Shown one piece after another: positions 46,269 to 55,691 of a stretch of 64,000 bases of DNA. The stretch comes from Shinella curvata. GTDB lineage: Bacteria; Pseudomonadota; Alphaproteobacteria; Rhizobiales; Rhizobiaceae. Positions within the stretch are counted from its first letter, which is position 1; every line of letters starts with the position of its first letter. Location: NCBI RefSeq assembly GCF_022899935.1, contig NZ_JALJCJ010000002.1, positions 868,001-932,000 of the forward strand. Direction: 5' to 3'. The notes beneath the pieces are model-generated. The model searched no databases. It saw only the letters and a program-made list of their open reading frames with translations, and was not told the DNA's origin. The position numbers and the translations under genes are program-made.

Positions 46269-46712
46269 TCAGCCGGTATCGGCCCGGCAATGCTTTGCCG
46301 CCACCCGAAAATCGGCGGCGAGATCGGCGAGCGTCGTGCCGGCAAAACGCGCCATCAGGATCGCCTCGGCATCCTTCAGGGCATCACCGATCACCCGGTT
46401 GACGGATTTTTCGACCACGCAGCCCGGCATTTCCGTCGCCGGGCCGATCTGGAAGACGATCGGCTCGCCGAGCGCGTTGTAGATGTCGAGCAGCGAGATA
46501 TCGGACAGTGGCTTGGCAAAATGCCAGCCGCCGCCATGGCCGCGGCCGGATTGCACGATGCCGGCATCGCGAAGCCCGGCCATGGTGCGGCGTACGACGA
46601 CGGCATTGGTATCGAGGCAGAGCGCGAGATCGTCCGAGGTCATCGGCATTTCGCGTTCGGCCATATGCATGAGTGCGTGGAGCACGGCGGAAAGGCGGCT
46701 GTTTCTTTTCAT
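46269..46712 (-). CDS. Rrf2 family transcriptional regulator
   Basis: This 147-residue regulator has an N-terminal winged helix (RLSAVLHALMHMAERE, then MTSDDLALCLDTNAVVVRR, and SGRGHGGGWHFAKP as the wing). Cysteines occur in the recognition region (ALCLD) and further on (GCVVEK, KHC). The three-cysteine spacing of Fe-S members such as IscR is not clear, so it may be a YwnA-type redox or cysteine-free regulator. An inverted repeat at its start codon suggests autorepression. It lies upstream of the flavoprotein gene. Confidence 0.9.
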   Translation of the reverse strand: MKRNSRLSAVLHALMHMAEREMPMTSDDLALCLDTNAVVVRRTMAGLRDAGIVQSGRGHGGGWHFAKPLSDISLLDIYNALGEPIVFQIGPATEMPGCVVEKSVNRVIGDALKDAEAILMARFAGTTLADLAADFRVAAKHCRADTG

Positions 46713-46729
46713 GTAACAATAATAGTTAC
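46713..46729 (-). promoter_or_regulatory. candidate Rrf2-family operator
   Basis: GTAAC (46713-46717) and GTTAC (46725-46729) form an inverted repeat around seven A/T bases, beginning one base upstream of the Rrf2 start codon. It is the most symmetrical element in the promoter region, so it is the likely site of autorepression. Confidence 0.55.
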
Positions 46730-46769
46730 GAATCGTGCCGCATGTCAACACGGGCCGGGCGGAGGGATG

Positions 46770-47075
46770 TCAGCCGGCTTGCAGCATGTGGACGATGGTG
46801 GGGCCAAAAATGAGCCCCATGGGGGCAAGAACGGCGTGCAGAATCAGGATCGTCATCAAATATGAGCGAAACGGTTCCTTGCGCGTCTTGTGCCTCAGCA
46901 GGCGTTGCGCGGCAACGGCGCCGAGACTGCCGCCGAAGAAGGCGAATTGCAGCAGGCTTGCTTCGGAAACACGCCAGCCGCCATTCCGCGACGCATCTTT
47001 GTCCCGCCAGAAAAGGCAGAACGTCACGACGTTGAGGAGAAGGAAAATGATCAGAAGCGCTGTCGTCGTGTTCAT
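46770..47075 (-). CDS. DUF1294 family membrane protein
   Basis: This 101-residue protein has three hydrophobic segments (about residues 5-22, 41-57 and 72-94). The signature [21 protein letters not shown] and [19 protein letters not shown] identifies DUF1294. Some family members carry an N-terminal cold-shock domain, which is absent here. The function is unknown. It lies between the Rrf2 gene and gatB. Confidence 0.89.
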   Translation of the reverse strand: MNTTTALLIIFLLLNVVTFCLFWRDKDASRNGGWRVSEASLLQFAFFGGSLGAVAAQRLLRHKTRKEPFRSYLMTILILHAVLAPMGLIFGPTIVHMLQAG

Positions 47076-47204
47076 GATGCGGTTTTAGCCGGCCATCCTT
47101 GCGACTTGGCTAACGACGGTGCTGCGCATCCGCTGAAAACCTTGCGCCGCCTGCCCATATGTTCTACCGAGACAGCACCGAAGACACCACAGCAAGAGCC
47201 GAAA

Positions 47205-48707
47205 ATGACCCTCGTCGACGTCCGCACCCCTGATCCGAAACGCTTCATCCCCGGCGCCACCGGCGATTGGGAAGTCATCATCGGCATGGAGGTGCACGCG
47301 CAGGTCCTTTCGAATTCGAAGCTGTTCTCCGGCGCCTCGACGGAATTCGGCAAGGCGCCGAACGCCAATGTATCGCTCGTCGATGCCGCCATGCCCGGCA
47401 TGCTGCCGGTCATAAACGAGGAATGCGTCAAGCAGGCCGTGCGCACCGGCCTGGGCCTGAAGGCGCAGATCAACCATCGCTCGATCTTCGACCGCAAGAA
47501 CTACTTCTATCCGGACTTGCCGCAAGGCTACCAGATTTCGCAGTTCAAGGATCCGATCGTCGGCGAGGGCCAGATCGTCATCTCGCTCGGCCCCGACCGT
47601 CAGGGCAATTTCGAGGACATCGAGATCGGCATTGAGCGCCTGCATCTCGAGCAGGACGCCGGCAAGTCGATGCACGACCAGCATCCGACCATGTCCTATG
47701 TCGACCTCAACCGTTCGGGCGTCGCGCTGATGGAGATCGTCTCCAAGCCGGACATGCGCTCGTCGGATGAAGCCAAGGCCTATATGACGAAGCTGCGCTC
47801 CATCGTGCGCTATCTCGGCACCTGCGACGGCAACATGGACGAGGGCTCCATGCGCGCCGACGTCAACGTCTCCGTGCGCCGTCCGGGCGAAGGTTTCGGC
47901 ACGCGCTGCGAAATCAAGAACGTCAACTCCATCCGCTTCATCGGCCAGGCCATCGAATACGAAGCCCGCCGCCAGATCGGCATTCTGGAGGATGGCGGTT
48001 CCATCGACCAGGAAACCCGTCTTTTCGATCCGGGCAAGGGCGAGACGCGCTCCATGCGCTCGAAGGAAGACGCGCACGACTACCGCTACTTCCCCGATCC
48101 GGACCTGCTGCCGCTGGAATTCGACAATGCGTTCGTCGCGTCGCTGCTCGCCGATCTGCCGGAGCTGCCCGACGACAAGAAGATCCGTTTCGTCAAGGAT
48201 TTGGGCCTCTCGGTCTACGACGCCTCGGTGCTCGTCTCGGAAAAGGCGATTGCCGACTATTACGAGGCCGTGGCCGCCGGCCGCGATGGCAAGATTGCCG
48301 CCAACTGGGTCATCAACGACTTGCTGGGTGCCTTGAACAAGGACGGCAAAGCCATTGAAGAGACTCCGGTTTCGCCCGATCAGCTCGGCGGCATCATCGA
48401 TCTCATCAAGGACGGCACGATCTCCGGCAAGATCGCCAAGGACCTGTTCGAAATCGTCTGGAACGAGGGCGGTAACCCGGCCGAGATCGTCGAATCCCGC
48501 GGCATGAAGCAGGTGACGGACACCGGCGCCATCGAGAAGGCCGTCGACGAGATCATCGCTGCCAATCCCGATCAGGTCGCCAAGGTTCTCGCCAAGCCGA
48601 CACTGGCCGGCTGGTTCGTCGGCCAGGTCATGAAGGCGACGGGCGGCAAGGCCAATCCGCAGGCCGTTCAGGCGCTGGTCAAGGCCAAGCTCGGCATCGA
48701 GGAGTAA
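47205..48707 (+). CDS. gatB: Asp-tRNA(Asn)/Glu-tRNA(Gln) amidotransferase subunit B
   Basis: GatB binds the mischarged tRNA and carries out the kinase/amidation step. The 500-residue protein has [19 protein letters not shown] at the start of the catalytic cradle, the [13 protein letters not shown] motif, and a C-terminal YqeY-like helical domain beginning near residue 350. The ATG at 47205 is chosen from GatB homology; the reading frame stays open for 105 codons upstream but overlaps DUF1294. Five kilobases of accessory genes separate it from gatCA. Confidence 0.96.
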   Translation: MTLVDVRTPDPKRFIPGATGDWEVIIGMEVHAQVLSNSKLFSGASTEFGKAPNANVSLVDAAMPGMLPVINEECVKQAVRTGLGLKAQINHRSIFDRKNYFYPDLPQGYQISQFKDPIVGEGQIVISLGPDRQGNFEDIEIGIERLHLEQDAGKSMHDQHPTMSYVDLNRSGVALMEIVSKPDMRSSDEAKAYMTKLRSIVRYLGTCDGNMDEGSMRADVNVSVRRPGEGFGTRCEIKNVNSIRFIGQAIEYEARRQIGILEDGGSIDQETRLFDPGKGETRSMRSKEDAHDYRYFPDPDLLPLEFDNAFVASLLADLPELPDDKKIRFVKDLGLSVYDASVLVSEKAIADYYEAVAAGRDGKIAANWVINDLLGALNKDGKAIEETPVSPDQLGGIIDLIKDGTISGKIAKDLFEIVWNEGGNPAEIVESRGMKQVTDTGAIEKAVDEIIAANPDQVAKVLAKPTLAGWFVGQVMKATGGKANPQAVQALVKAKLGIEE

Positions 48708-48711
48708 TCCC

Positions 48712-49212
48712 GTGTACTTCGTCCGCACGGCCTCCGAGCGCGATCTGGCGAAAGTCAGCGCGCTGCTGGCCGAGACGTGGCATGCGACCTATGACATGCT
48801 CTACGGGATCGACAAGGTAAACGAGATCACCGCGCGTTGGCATTCGGTGCCGGCGCTGAAGGCGAAGCTCGAGCGTAAGGACAGCGAGTTCGTCGTCGCC
48901 GACAATGGGCGGGAACTGGCCGGCATGGGCTATGTCGCCATGTCGAAGGATCGACCGAAGAAAGCCTTCCTGCACAATCTCTATGTGCTGCCGCGCCATC
49001 AGCGGCAGGGCATCGGTCGCGACATGTTCGCCGAACTCGAAACCTGCTTTCCCGACGCGAACGCCATGCTGCTGGAGGTCGACCCGCGCAATGACGCCGC
49101 AGTGGCCTTCTATCAGGCGCACGGTTTTATCAAGGTCGGCGAGGCCAGGCATACGGCCGACAGCGTTTCCGGCGTGCCGCTGGATGTCTACGAGAAGCCG
49201 CTTGGCGGCTGA
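48712..49212 (+). CDS. GNAT family N-acetyltransferase
   Basis: This 166-residue protein starts with a GTG at 48712, five bases after the gatB stop codon, with GGAG in the end of gatB as its ribosome-binding site. The acetyl-CoA loop is RHQRQGIGRDMFAELE after the strand LHNLYVLP, and the C-terminal FYQAHGFIKVGEARH is typical of GNATs. It is likely cotranscribed with gatB. The substrate is unknown. Confidence 0.89.
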   Translation: MYFVRTASERDLAKVSALLAETWHATYDMLYGIDKVNEITARWHSVPALKAKLERKDSEFVVADNGRELAGMGYVAMSKDRPKKAFLHNLYVLPRHQRQGIGRDMFAELETCFPDANAMLLEVDPRNDAAVAFYQAHGFIKVGEARHTADSVSGVPLDVYEKPLGG

Positions 49213-49341
49213 ACCGCGGCGAAAAGCCGTGGGCGAAGGCGCGGGAATCGCTGGACATTCGGCACCCGCCGCGCCATAAGCGGAAGAAATATTCAGTCTC
49301 GGGCCACATCCCAAGCGTGGCCCTGCCAAGGACGCCAGCCC

Positions 49342-49740
49342 ATGAGCCTTCTCAAGCAGATTTTCACCTGGTGGAACGGTCAGACGATCGGCACCCGTTT
49401 TCACACCTGGCGTTTCGGCACCAAGGTCGGCCAGGACGAACTCGGCAACACCTATTATCAGGGTGGCGGCAAGGATTCCGAGGGCCGCACGCGCCGCTGG
49501 GTGATCTATAACGGCTATGCCGATGCCTCCGCTATCCCGCCGGGCTGGCACGGCTGGATGCACCACCGTACGGATGTTTCCCCGGCCGACGAAAAGTATC
49601 AGGCACGTGAGTGGCAGAAGCCGCACCGCCCGAACGGCACCGGCACGGCGCAGGCCTACCGTCCGCCGGGTTCGATCGCGGTTGCCGGCGAGCGTCCGCG
49701 CGTGACGGGCGATTATGATGCCTGGACGCCGGGCAACTGA
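49342..49740 (+). CDS. NADH:ubiquinone oxidoreductase subunit NDUFA12
   Basis: This 132-residue soluble protein is the bacterial form of the complex I accessory subunit NDUFA12 (B17.2), conserved in alphaproteobacteria. The signature is WRFGTKVGQDELGNTYYQ and RRWVIYNGYADASAIPPGWH, with WMHHRTD. The C-terminal half is proline-rich. It should associate with complex I and is encoded far from the nuo operon that ends near position 2786. Confidence 0.92.
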   Translation: MSLLKQIFTWWNGQTIGTRFHTWRFGTKVGQDELGNTYYQGGGKDSEGRTRRWVIYNGYADASAIPPGWHGWMHHRTDVSPADEKYQAREWQKPHRPNGTGTAQAYRPPGSIAVAGERPRVTGDYDAWTPGN

Positions 49741-49814
49741 TACCGATTTGGCCACATTTCGCCGGTAGCTCCAAGCAATCGGCGATGCCGGTTCAGATCG
49801 CAGGAGACGGCTTC

Positions 49815-50255
49815 ATGACATCAGGATTTTCGAAGGTGAACGCCGGACGGCGGTTCCTGGCGGGTGTGCTTGCAGCTGCGGCTGCCGGCCTTGCCATGGC
49901 GCCCGTTTCGTCCGAGGCCGCCCGCGTCGAAAATCCGGTCGCCGCTTTCTCCGGCATTGACAAGATCACCGGCCGCATCACCAATTTCGACGTCTATATC
50001 GGCGAGACCGTCCAGTTCGGCGCACTGCAGGTGACGCCGAAGGTCTGCTACAGCCGTGACGATACCGAAGCCCAGAAGGTTACGTCCTTCGTCGAAGTCG
50101 ACGAAATCACCCTCGACCGGAAAATCCGCCGCATCTTCACCGGCTGGATGTTCGCCGACAGCCCCGGCCTCAACGCCGTCGAGCACCCCGTCTATGACGT
50201 CTGGCTCGTCGAGTGCAAAGGCAAATCGGACGTGCCGCCGCCGGAAGACGGCTAA
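49815..50255 (+). CDS. DUF2155 family periplasmic protein
   Basis: This 146-residue protein has a signal peptide (about residues 1-29, ending SEAA) and the DUF2155 pattern: DKITGRITNFDVYIGETVQF, CYSRDDTEAQKVTSFVEVDE, and RRIFTGWMFADSPGLNAVEHP. Two cysteines (CYSRD and VECKG) may form a disulfide. The family is alphaproteobacterial and the function is unknown. The ATG at 49815 has GGAGACGG upstream. It is followed two bases later by a 59-residue membrane-protein gene. Confidence 0.9.
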   Translation: MTSGFSKVNAGRRFLAGVLAAAAAGLAMAPVSSEAARVENPVAAFSGIDKITGRITNFDVYIGETVQFGALQVTPKVCYSRDDTEAQKVTSFVEVDEITLDRKIRRIFTGWMFADSPGLNAVEHPVYDVWLVECKGKSDVPPPEDG

Positions 50256-50257
50256 CC

Positions 50258-50437
50258 GTGCTAAAGATCATTCGATATGGTTTGATCGCTTTTGCCGTTG
50301 TTTTTGTTGTTTTCGTCGGCGTCGCTCTCGTGGCGTTGTCTCACATAAACGATCATATCGACCGTTGTGCCGACACCAGTTCGGGCAAATACATTTTCGA
50401 TCCTGATCAGCGTCAGGCGGAATGCTCTCAAGATTAA
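50258..50437 (+). CDS. small membrane protein, 59 residues
   Basis: This short gene starts at GTG 50258, two bases after the DUF2155 stop, with GGAAG upstream. The protein begins with one hydrophobic helix (about residues 6-27, VVFVVFVGVALVALS) followed by a soluble tail with two cysteines (DRCADTS and AECSQD). It converges with aat, whose stop is two bases from its own. No family recognised. Confidence 0.65.
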   Translation: MLKIIRYGLIAFAVVFVVFVGVALVALSHINDHIDRCADTSSGKYIFDPDQRQAECSQD

Positions 50438-50439
50438 GA

Positions 50440-51054
50440 TTAAAACGGCAGATGCGGTGACGCCAGCGCGTTGGCCAGCATGTCCTCATACTCGATCTTC
50501 GGCACATCGATCGCACCGAATGTCTTCAGGTGCTCCGTCGTGAACTGCGTATCGAGCAGGCGGAAGCCGTGGGTTTTCAGGCGCTCCACGAGATGCACGA
50601 GGCAGATCTTTGATGCGTTCGTGCGGCGGGAAAACATGCTTTCGCCGAAGAAGGCTGCCCCCAGCGAGACGCCGTAGAGGCCGCCGACGAGCGTTTCGCC
50701 ATCCCAGGCTTCCACGGAATGCGCATGGCCCATGCGGTGGAGCGTGCCATAGAGCGATTTGATCTTGGCGTTGATCCAGGTCGATGGCCGGTCGGGTGCG
50801 GCTTCAGCGCAGGCGGCGACCACGGCGTCGAAGGCGGTATCGAAACGGATGTCGAAGGGTTTTTGGCGGATCGTCTTGGCGAGGCTGCGCGAGACGTGGA
50901 AGTCATCGAGCGGGATCACGCCCCGCATGTCCGGCTCGACCCAGAAGAGTTCCGGGTCGTCGGCCGAATCGGCCATCGGAAAGAGCCCGATGGAATAGGC
51001 GCGCAGAAGCAGTTCCGGGGTTATTTCCGGGTGCCGGCTGCGCCGCCCTGCCAT
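50440..51054 (-). CDS. aat: leucyl/phenylalanyl-tRNA--protein transferase
   Basis: Aat transfers Leu or Phe from tRNA to N-terminal Arg or Lys, making substrates for ClpS/ClpAP in the bacterial N-end rule. The 204-residue protein has the motifs [22 protein letters not shown], [17 protein letters not shown] (as [15 protein letters not shown]), [18 protein letters not shown] and [17 protein letters not shown]. It lies 13 bases past the accC stop on the same strand, a common rhizobial order (accB-accC-aat). Confidence 0.95.
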   Translation of the reverse strand: MAGRRSRHPEITPELLLRAYSIGLFPMADSADDPELFWVEPDMRGVIPLDDFHVSRSLAKTIRQKPFDIRFDTAFDAVVAACAEAAPDRPSTWINAKIKSLYGTLHRMGHAHSVEAWDGETLVGGLYGVSLGAAFFGESMFSRRTNASKICLVHLVERLKTHGFRLLDTQFTTEHLKTFGAIDVPKIEYEDMLANALASPHLPF

Positions 51055-51067
51055 GACCGACGCCGCC

Positions 51068-52414
51068 TCAGGCGTCGGTCTTGCTGGCTAGGTAATTTTC
51101 CAGCCAGTGGATGTCATAGTCGCCGTTTGCGATGTCCTGGTTGCCGATGAGGTCCTGGAACAGTGGCAGCGTCGTCTTGATGCCGTCGATGACGAACTCG
51201 TCGAGCACGCGGCGCAGGCGCATCATGCATTCGACGCGGGTGCGGCCGTGCACGATGAGCTTGCCGATCAGGCTGTCGTAGTAGGGCGGGATCTTGTAGC
51301 CCTGATAGGCGCCCGAATCGACGCGAACGCCGAGACCACCCGGTGCATGGAAATGCGTGATCGTGCCCGGGGAGGGAACGAAGGTGCGCGGATCCTCGGC
51401 ATTGATGCGGCACTCGATGGCATGGCCCGAGAAGACGATGTCTTCCTGGCGCACCGACAGGCCGCCGCCGGAGGCAACGCGGATCTGCTCGTGCACGAGG
51501 TCGATGCCGGTGATGGCTTCGGTGATCGTGTGCTCCACCTGAAGACGGGTGTTCATTTCGATGAAATAGAACTCGCCGTTTTCGTAGAGGAATTCGACCG
51601 TACCGGCGCCGCGGTATTTCAGCTTCTTCATGGCGTCGGCGCAAATCTGACCGATCTTCATGCGCTGTTCGACATTGAGCGCCGGGGAATTGGCTTCTTC
51701 CCAGACCTTTTGGTGGCGGCGCTGAAGCGAGCAGTCGCGCTCGCCCATATGCACCGCATTGCCCATGCCGTCGCCCATGACCTGGATTTCGATATGACGC
51801 GGCTTGCCGAGGTACTTTTCCATATAGACGGCGTCGTTGCCGAAGGCGGCGAGCGCTTCGGAACGGGCGGTCGAGACGGCCTCTTCAAGGTCGGCCTCGG
51901 TCTTGGCGACCTTCATGCCGCGGCCGCCGCCGCCGGCGGTGGCCTTGATGAGGACCGGGAAGCCGATCTGCCGAGCGATTTCCAGCGCGTCCTCGGGCTT
52001 CACTTCGCCGTCGGAGCCGGGAACGACGGGAATGCCGAGTTCCTGCGCCGTCTGCTTGGCGGTGATCTTGTCGCCCATGATGCGGATGTGTTCCGCCGTC
52101 GGGCCGATGAAGGTGATGCCGTGCGCGTCGAGGATTTCCGCGAACTTGGCATTCTCCGACAGGAAGCCGTAGCCGGGATGCACGGCGTCGGCGCCGGTGA
52201 TCTCGCAGGCGGCGACGATCTGATGAATGTTCAGGTAGCTCTCGCGCGACGGCGGCGGGCCGATGCAGACGCTCTCGTCGGCAAGGCGCACATGCATGGC
52301 GTCGGCATCGGCCGTCGAATGCACGGCGACCGTGGCGATGCCGAGCTCCTTGCACGCCCGAAGGACGCGAAGGGCGATTTCGCCGCGGTTGGCAATGAGG
52401 ACTTTGGAGATCAT
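51068..52414 (-). CDS. accC: acetyl-CoA carboxylase biotin carboxylase subunit
   Basis: AccC carboxylates biotin on AccB in the first step of fatty acid synthesis. The 448-residue ATP-grasp protein has [20 protein letters not shown] at the N-terminus, the glycine-rich loop [13 protein letters not shown], catalytic [11 protein letters not shown], and [13 protein letters not shown]. The ATG at 52414 is the family start. It follows accB by 10 bases. Confidence 0.97.
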   Translation of the reverse strand: MISKVLIANRGEIALRVLRACKELGIATVAVHSTADADAMHVRLADESVCIGPPPSRESYLNIHQIVAACEITGADAVHPGYGFLSENAKFAEILDAHGITFIGPTAEHIRIMGDKITAKQTAQELGIPVVPGSDGEVKPEDALEIARQIGFPVLIKATAGGGGRGMKVAKTEADLEEAVSTARSEALAAFGNDAVYMEKYLGKPRHIEIQVMGDGMGNAVHMGERDCSLQRRHQKVWEEANSPALNVEQRMKIGQICADAMKKLKYRGAGTVEFLYENGEFYFIEMNTRLQVEHTITEAITGIDLVHEQIRVASGGGLSVRQEDIVFSGHAIECRINAEDPRTFVPSPGTITHFHAPGGLGVRVDSGAYQGYKIPPYYDSLIGKLIVHGRTRVECMMRLRRVLDEFVIDGIKTTLPLFQDLIGNQDIANGDYDIHWLENYLASKTDA

Positions 52415-52424
52415 GGGACCCGCC

Positions 52425-52901
52425 TTATTCGATGATGACAAGCGGTTCGCCGTATTCGACCGGGCTTGCGTCCGACACGAGAATTTCGGTGACCTTGCCC
52501 GAGCGCGGCGCGGGGATCTGGTTCATCGTCTTCATGGCTTCGATGATCAGGATGGTCTGGCCTTCCTTGACCGTCGCGCCGACTTCGATGAAGGCGCGTG
52601 CACCCGGAGCGGGCGACAGGTAGGCGGTGCCCACCATCGGCGCCGTCACGGCGTTCTTGTTGTTGCGCGCGTCAGCGGGGGCAGCAGCAACCGCTGCGGT
52701 GGCGGTGACAGCCGCCGGTGCGGCGAAGGCCGGAGCGGCCGCTGCGATCGGCGCCTGGACGTATTGCGGCGTGCCGGCGCGCGAGACGCGGATGCGCAGG
52801 TCGTCCTGCTCCACTTCGATCTCGGTCAGGTCCGTCTCGTTGAGGATGTTGGCGAGATCGCGGATCAGAGCCTGATCGATGCCGTGTTTCTTGTCAGCCA
52901 T
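52425..52901 (-). CDS. accB: acetyl-CoA carboxylase biotin carboxyl carrier protein
   Basis: AccB carries the biotin group and is biotinylated by BirA, also in this window. The 158-residue protein has an N-terminal helical segment, a long Ala/Pro-rich linker (about residues 50-85), and a C-terminal biotinyl domain with the target K124 in EAMKTMN. The ATG at 52901 is chosen; the frame stays open further upstream without a ribosome-binding site. accC follows after 10 bases. Confidence 0.96.
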   Translation of the reverse strand: MADKKHGIDQALIRDLANILNETDLTEIEVEQDDLRIRVSRAGTPQYVQAPIAAAAPAFAAPAAVTATAAVAAAPADARNNKNAVTAPMVGTAYLSPAPGARAFIEVGATVKEGQTILIIEAMKTMNQIPAPRSGKVTEILVSDASPVEYGEPLVIIE

Positions 52902-52923
52902 GGGATTGAGCCTCTGGTTCTTC

Positions 52924-53361
52924 TTATGTCGTGATGGATGAAAGCGCATGCAGTGCGAGGACATAGCTCTGCGCGCCAAAACCGCAGATGACACCCTTCA
53001 CGGCGGGCGCGATCATCGATTTGTGGCGGAATTCCTCGCGGGCATGCACGTTGGAAAGGTGCAGTTCGACCACCGGGATCTTGATGGCGCGGATGGCGTC
53101 ATGCAGGGCGATCGAGGTGTGGGTATAGGCACCGGCGTTGATGGCGATGCCGGCAGCGACGTCGCCGGCCTCGTGGATCCAGTCGACCAGATCGCCTTCG
53201 TGGTTCGATTGGCGGAAATCGACGGCAAAACCCAGCTTCTCGCCCTCTGTCTTGCACAGCACTTCGATATCGGCGAGCGTCTGGCCGCCATAGATACCGG
53301 GCTCGCGCTTGCCGAGGGCGTTCAGGTTGGGGCCGTTGAGCACGAAAAGGGGTAAAGCCAT
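52924..53361 (-). CDS. aroQ: 3-dehydroquinate dehydratase, type II
   Basis: AroQ dehydrates 3-dehydroquinate in the shikimate pathway. The 145-residue protein has the active-site loop NGPNLNALGKREPGIYG (where the consensus has LNLLG), the catalytic histidine in VELHLSNVHAREEFRHKS, and INAGAYTHTSIALHDA. The ATG at 53361 is preferred; an in-frame TTG lies two codons earlier. It is 22 bases upstream of accB on the same strand. Confidence 0.95.
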   Translation of the reverse strand: MALPLFVLNGPNLNALGKREPGIYGGQTLADIEVLCKTEGEKLGFAVDFRQSNHEGDLVDWIHEAGDVAAGIAINAGAYTHTSIALHDAIRAIKIPVVELHLSNVHAREEFRHKSMIAPAVKGVICGFGAQSYVLALHALSSITT

Positions 53362-53415
53362 TCGCAATTCCGCATGCTGGATGAAGGACTACCTATAGAC
53401 CGGCGGTTTCCGTGA

Positions 53416-53443
53416 GGAAAGCCCCAAGGTACTGGGGTTTTCC
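53416..53443 (-). terminator. hairpin terminator downstream of the DsbA-like gene
   Basis: GGAAAGCCCCA (53416-53426) and TGGGGTTTTCC (53433-53443) form an 11-bp stem with one G-U pair and a six-base loop. It lies 65 bases past the DsbA-like stop codon, between that gene and aroQ. The T-run is inside the stem, so its terminating strength is uncertain. Confidence 0.55.
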
Positions 53444-53472
53444 GGTCATGAGGGCGTGTCCACAAGCAGCAA

Positions 53473-53486
53473 GGCCTGAACAGGCC
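53473..53486 (-). terminator. short hairpin just after the DsbA-like stop
   Basis: GGCCTG and CAGGCC are perfectly complementary, effectively a 5-bp stem with a GAAC loop, located 22 bases past the stop codon. No T-run follows directly, so it is a minor structure that may act with the stronger hairpin downstream. Confidence 0.35.
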
Positions 53487-53507
53487 AGCATGGCAAGAAG
53501 ATGGCGG

Positions 53508-54269
53508 TTACGAGCAGCTTGCCTTGCCGCAGGCGCGGACATTGGCAATCTTCGCCCGAAGATCATCCGCACCGACGGCGCCGAACACCATCTCGTTGCC
53601 GAGAACGTAGGACGGCGTGCCGGTGATGCCCAGGTCGTTTGCCAGCGAATAGGCTTCGCGCACGGCGTCGTCGTGCGGCTTTTCAGTCATAGTCTTGCGG
53701 ATGTCGGCTTCCGAAACACCCATGGTGGAGGCGAGCGCAATGGCGCTTTCTTCCGTCGCGCGTCCTTCGGTTCCGAGCAGCGTGCGGTGGAACTCTCCGT
53801 ATTTTTCCGGCGCGAGATCGCGGAAGGCGGCGCTCACCTTGTGGGCGGCGAGCGAATCGGGACCGAGGATCGGCAGTTCCTTCAGGACGAAGCGGACGTT
53901 CTTGTCCTCCTTCAGGATGTCATCCATGTCGGAGAGGGCACGCTTGCAGTAGCCGCAGTTGTAATCGAAGAACTCGACAATGGTGACGTCGCCATCCGGG
54001 TTACCGAGCGCGATATCGTAGGGCGAGTTGTAGATCGCCTTTTCGTTGTCGGTGATGGCCGACTTGGCCTTGGCCTGCTGCTGCTCTTCCTGCTTCTTTT
54101 GCAGCGCTTCCTGCACGTCGAGCAGGATTTCCGGATTCTCGACGAGATATTCCTTGATGAATTCGCCGATCTCTTTCTTCTGCGCATCGTCGAGAGCGAG
54201 AGCGGGAAGGGGCGCTGCGGCCGCGAAAAGAAGAGCCACGGTGGCCGCAAGCTTCGTCTTGAATGTCAT
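53508..54269 (-). CDS. DsbA family thiol-disulfide oxidoreductase (periplasmic)
   Basis: This 253-residue protein has a signal peptide (to about residue 26), a helical coiled segment (EEQQQAKAKSA around 60-72), and a thioredoxin fold with the redox pair C105-G-Y-C108 in FFDYNCGYCKRA. A cis-proline follows at GTPSYVLGN. The N-terminal helical region is that of the DsbA/BdbD-like or ScsC-like family with a possible oligomerisation stalk. It introduces or isomerises disulfides in exported proteins. Two further cysteines are at the C-terminus (ACGKASCS). Confidence 0.92.
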   Translation of the reverse strand: MTFKTKLAATVALLFAAAAPLPALALDDAQKKEIGEFIKEYLVENPEILLDVQEALQKKQEEQQQAKAKSAITDNEKAIYNSPYDIALGNPDGDVTIVEFFDYNCGYCKRALSDMDDILKEDKNVRFVLKELPILGPDSLAAHKVSAAFRDLAPEKYGEFHRTLLGTEGRATEESAIALASTMGVSEADIRKTMTEKPHDDAVREAYSLANDLGITGTPSYVLGNEMVFGAVGADDLRAKIANVRACGKASCS

Positions 54270-54476
54270 GTCTGTGCTGTCCTCGTCGTGATGCGCCGCA
54301 GAAGTGCCATTGCCGGCGCCACCGCGTCAATGCGGGGTGGGCGCTTTCAACGACCTTATGAGTGGTAAGGCGCAAACGATAGGGAAAAAGCGGCGGATTT
54401 TCGGCCCTCGCGGGATTGTGAAGGCTGGCATCTTGCGGCAGGAAGACCACAACCCAGAAACCGGAAGACAAGCCCC

Positions 54477-55616
54477 ATGAAACTTTCCCGCCGCGGCGCC
54501 GTCGAACCCTTTCACGCCATGGACGTGCTCGCCGAGGCGACGAAGAGCCGCGCCGCCGGACGACCGGTGATTTCCATGGCCGTCGGCCAGCCCGTGCATC
54601 CGGCCCCCGAAGCCGCCCGCGAGGCCGCGCGCAAGGCGCTGGAGATCGGCCGTATCGGCTATACAGATGCGCTCGGTCTCTTGTCGCTGCGCCAGGCCAT
54701 TTCGAATTTCTACCGGAGCCATCACGGCGTGTCCGTCGATCCCGGCCGCATCGCCATCACGACGGGCTCGTCGGCGGGCTTTAATCTGGCCTTCCTCGCG
54801 CTCTTTGATGCCGGCGACCGCGTCGCCATCGCGCGTCCCGGTTATCCGGCCTATCGCAACATTCTCGCGGCGCTCGGCATCGAGACGGTCGAGATCAAGG
54901 TGAATGCCGAAAACGGCTTTACCCTGACGCCGCAGGCGCTGGATGCTGCCGGCAAGATCGATGGCGTGCTGCTCGCCAGCCCCGCCAATCCGACCGGGAC
55001 CGTCACAGGCCGCGAAAACCTCGCAGCCCTCTCAGCCTATTGCCGCGACAATAACATCGCCTTCATCTCCGACGAAATCTACCACGGCCTGACCTTCGTC
55101 GGCGAAGAGGCTACGGCGCTCGAATTCGGCGACGAAGCTGTGATCATCAACTCGTTCTCGAAATATTATTGCATGACCGGCTGGCGCATCGGCTGGATGG
55201 TGCTGCCGGAAAAGCTGGTGCGCCCCGTCGAGCGCATCGCCCAGAGCCTTTACATCTCCGCGCCGGAACTGTCGCAGATCGCAGCGGAGGCGGCGCTTGG
55301 CGCCGAGGCGGAGCTGAACGTCTATCGCGACGCCTACCGTGTGAACCGCGATTTCCTGGTGAAGCGTCTGCCGGAAATCGGCCTTCTCATCGCGTCACCG
55401 ATGGATGGCGCCTTCTATGCCTATGTCGATGTCAGCCGCTTCACAAATGACAGTATGGCTTTTGCCCGCCGCATGCTGGCCGAGACGGATGTGGCGGCCA
55501 CGCCCGGCATCGACTTCGACCCCAGGGATGGCCACCACACGATGCGCTTCTCCTATGCCGGCTCCTTCGAGGAGATGAACGAGGCGGTCGACCGCCTCGC
55601 GCGCTGGCTGGCCTGA
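54477..55616 (+). CDS. pyridoxal-phosphate aminotransferase, class I/II
   Basis: This 379-residue fold-type I enzyme has the PLP Lys229 in NSFSKYYCMTGWRIGW, SPANPTGTV for the substrate carboxylate, and SDEIYHGL. The GYPAYRNILAALG segment and overall pattern resemble the aspartate/valine-pyruvate aminotransferase-like group. The substrate is not clear. It is divergent from the DsbA-like gene and is flanked by a convergent SDR gene. Confidence 0.92.
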   Translation: MKLSRRGAVEPFHAMDVLAEATKSRAAGRPVISMAVGQPVHPAPEAAREAARKALEIGRIGYTDALGLLSLRQAISNFYRSHHGVSVDPGRIAITTGSSAGFNLAFLALFDAGDRVAIARPGYPAYRNILAALGIETVEIKVNAENGFTLTPQALDAAGKIDGVLLASPANPTGTVTGRENLAALSAYCRDNNIAFISDEIYHGLTFVGEEATALEFGDEAVIINSFSKYYCMTGWRIGWMVLPEKLVRPVERIAQSLYISAPELSQIAAEAALGAEAELNVYRDAYRVNRDFLVKRLPEIGLLIASPMDGAFYAYVDVSRFTNDSMAFARRMLAETDVAATPGIDFDPRDGHHTMRFSYAGSFEEMNEAVDRLARWLA

Positions 55617-55691
55617 GACCGAAAAGCGATTCCGTTTCAGCGCCTTGCAGCGGGAAACGGAATCGATCTGTCAGAGACCTGAATCGCTTTC

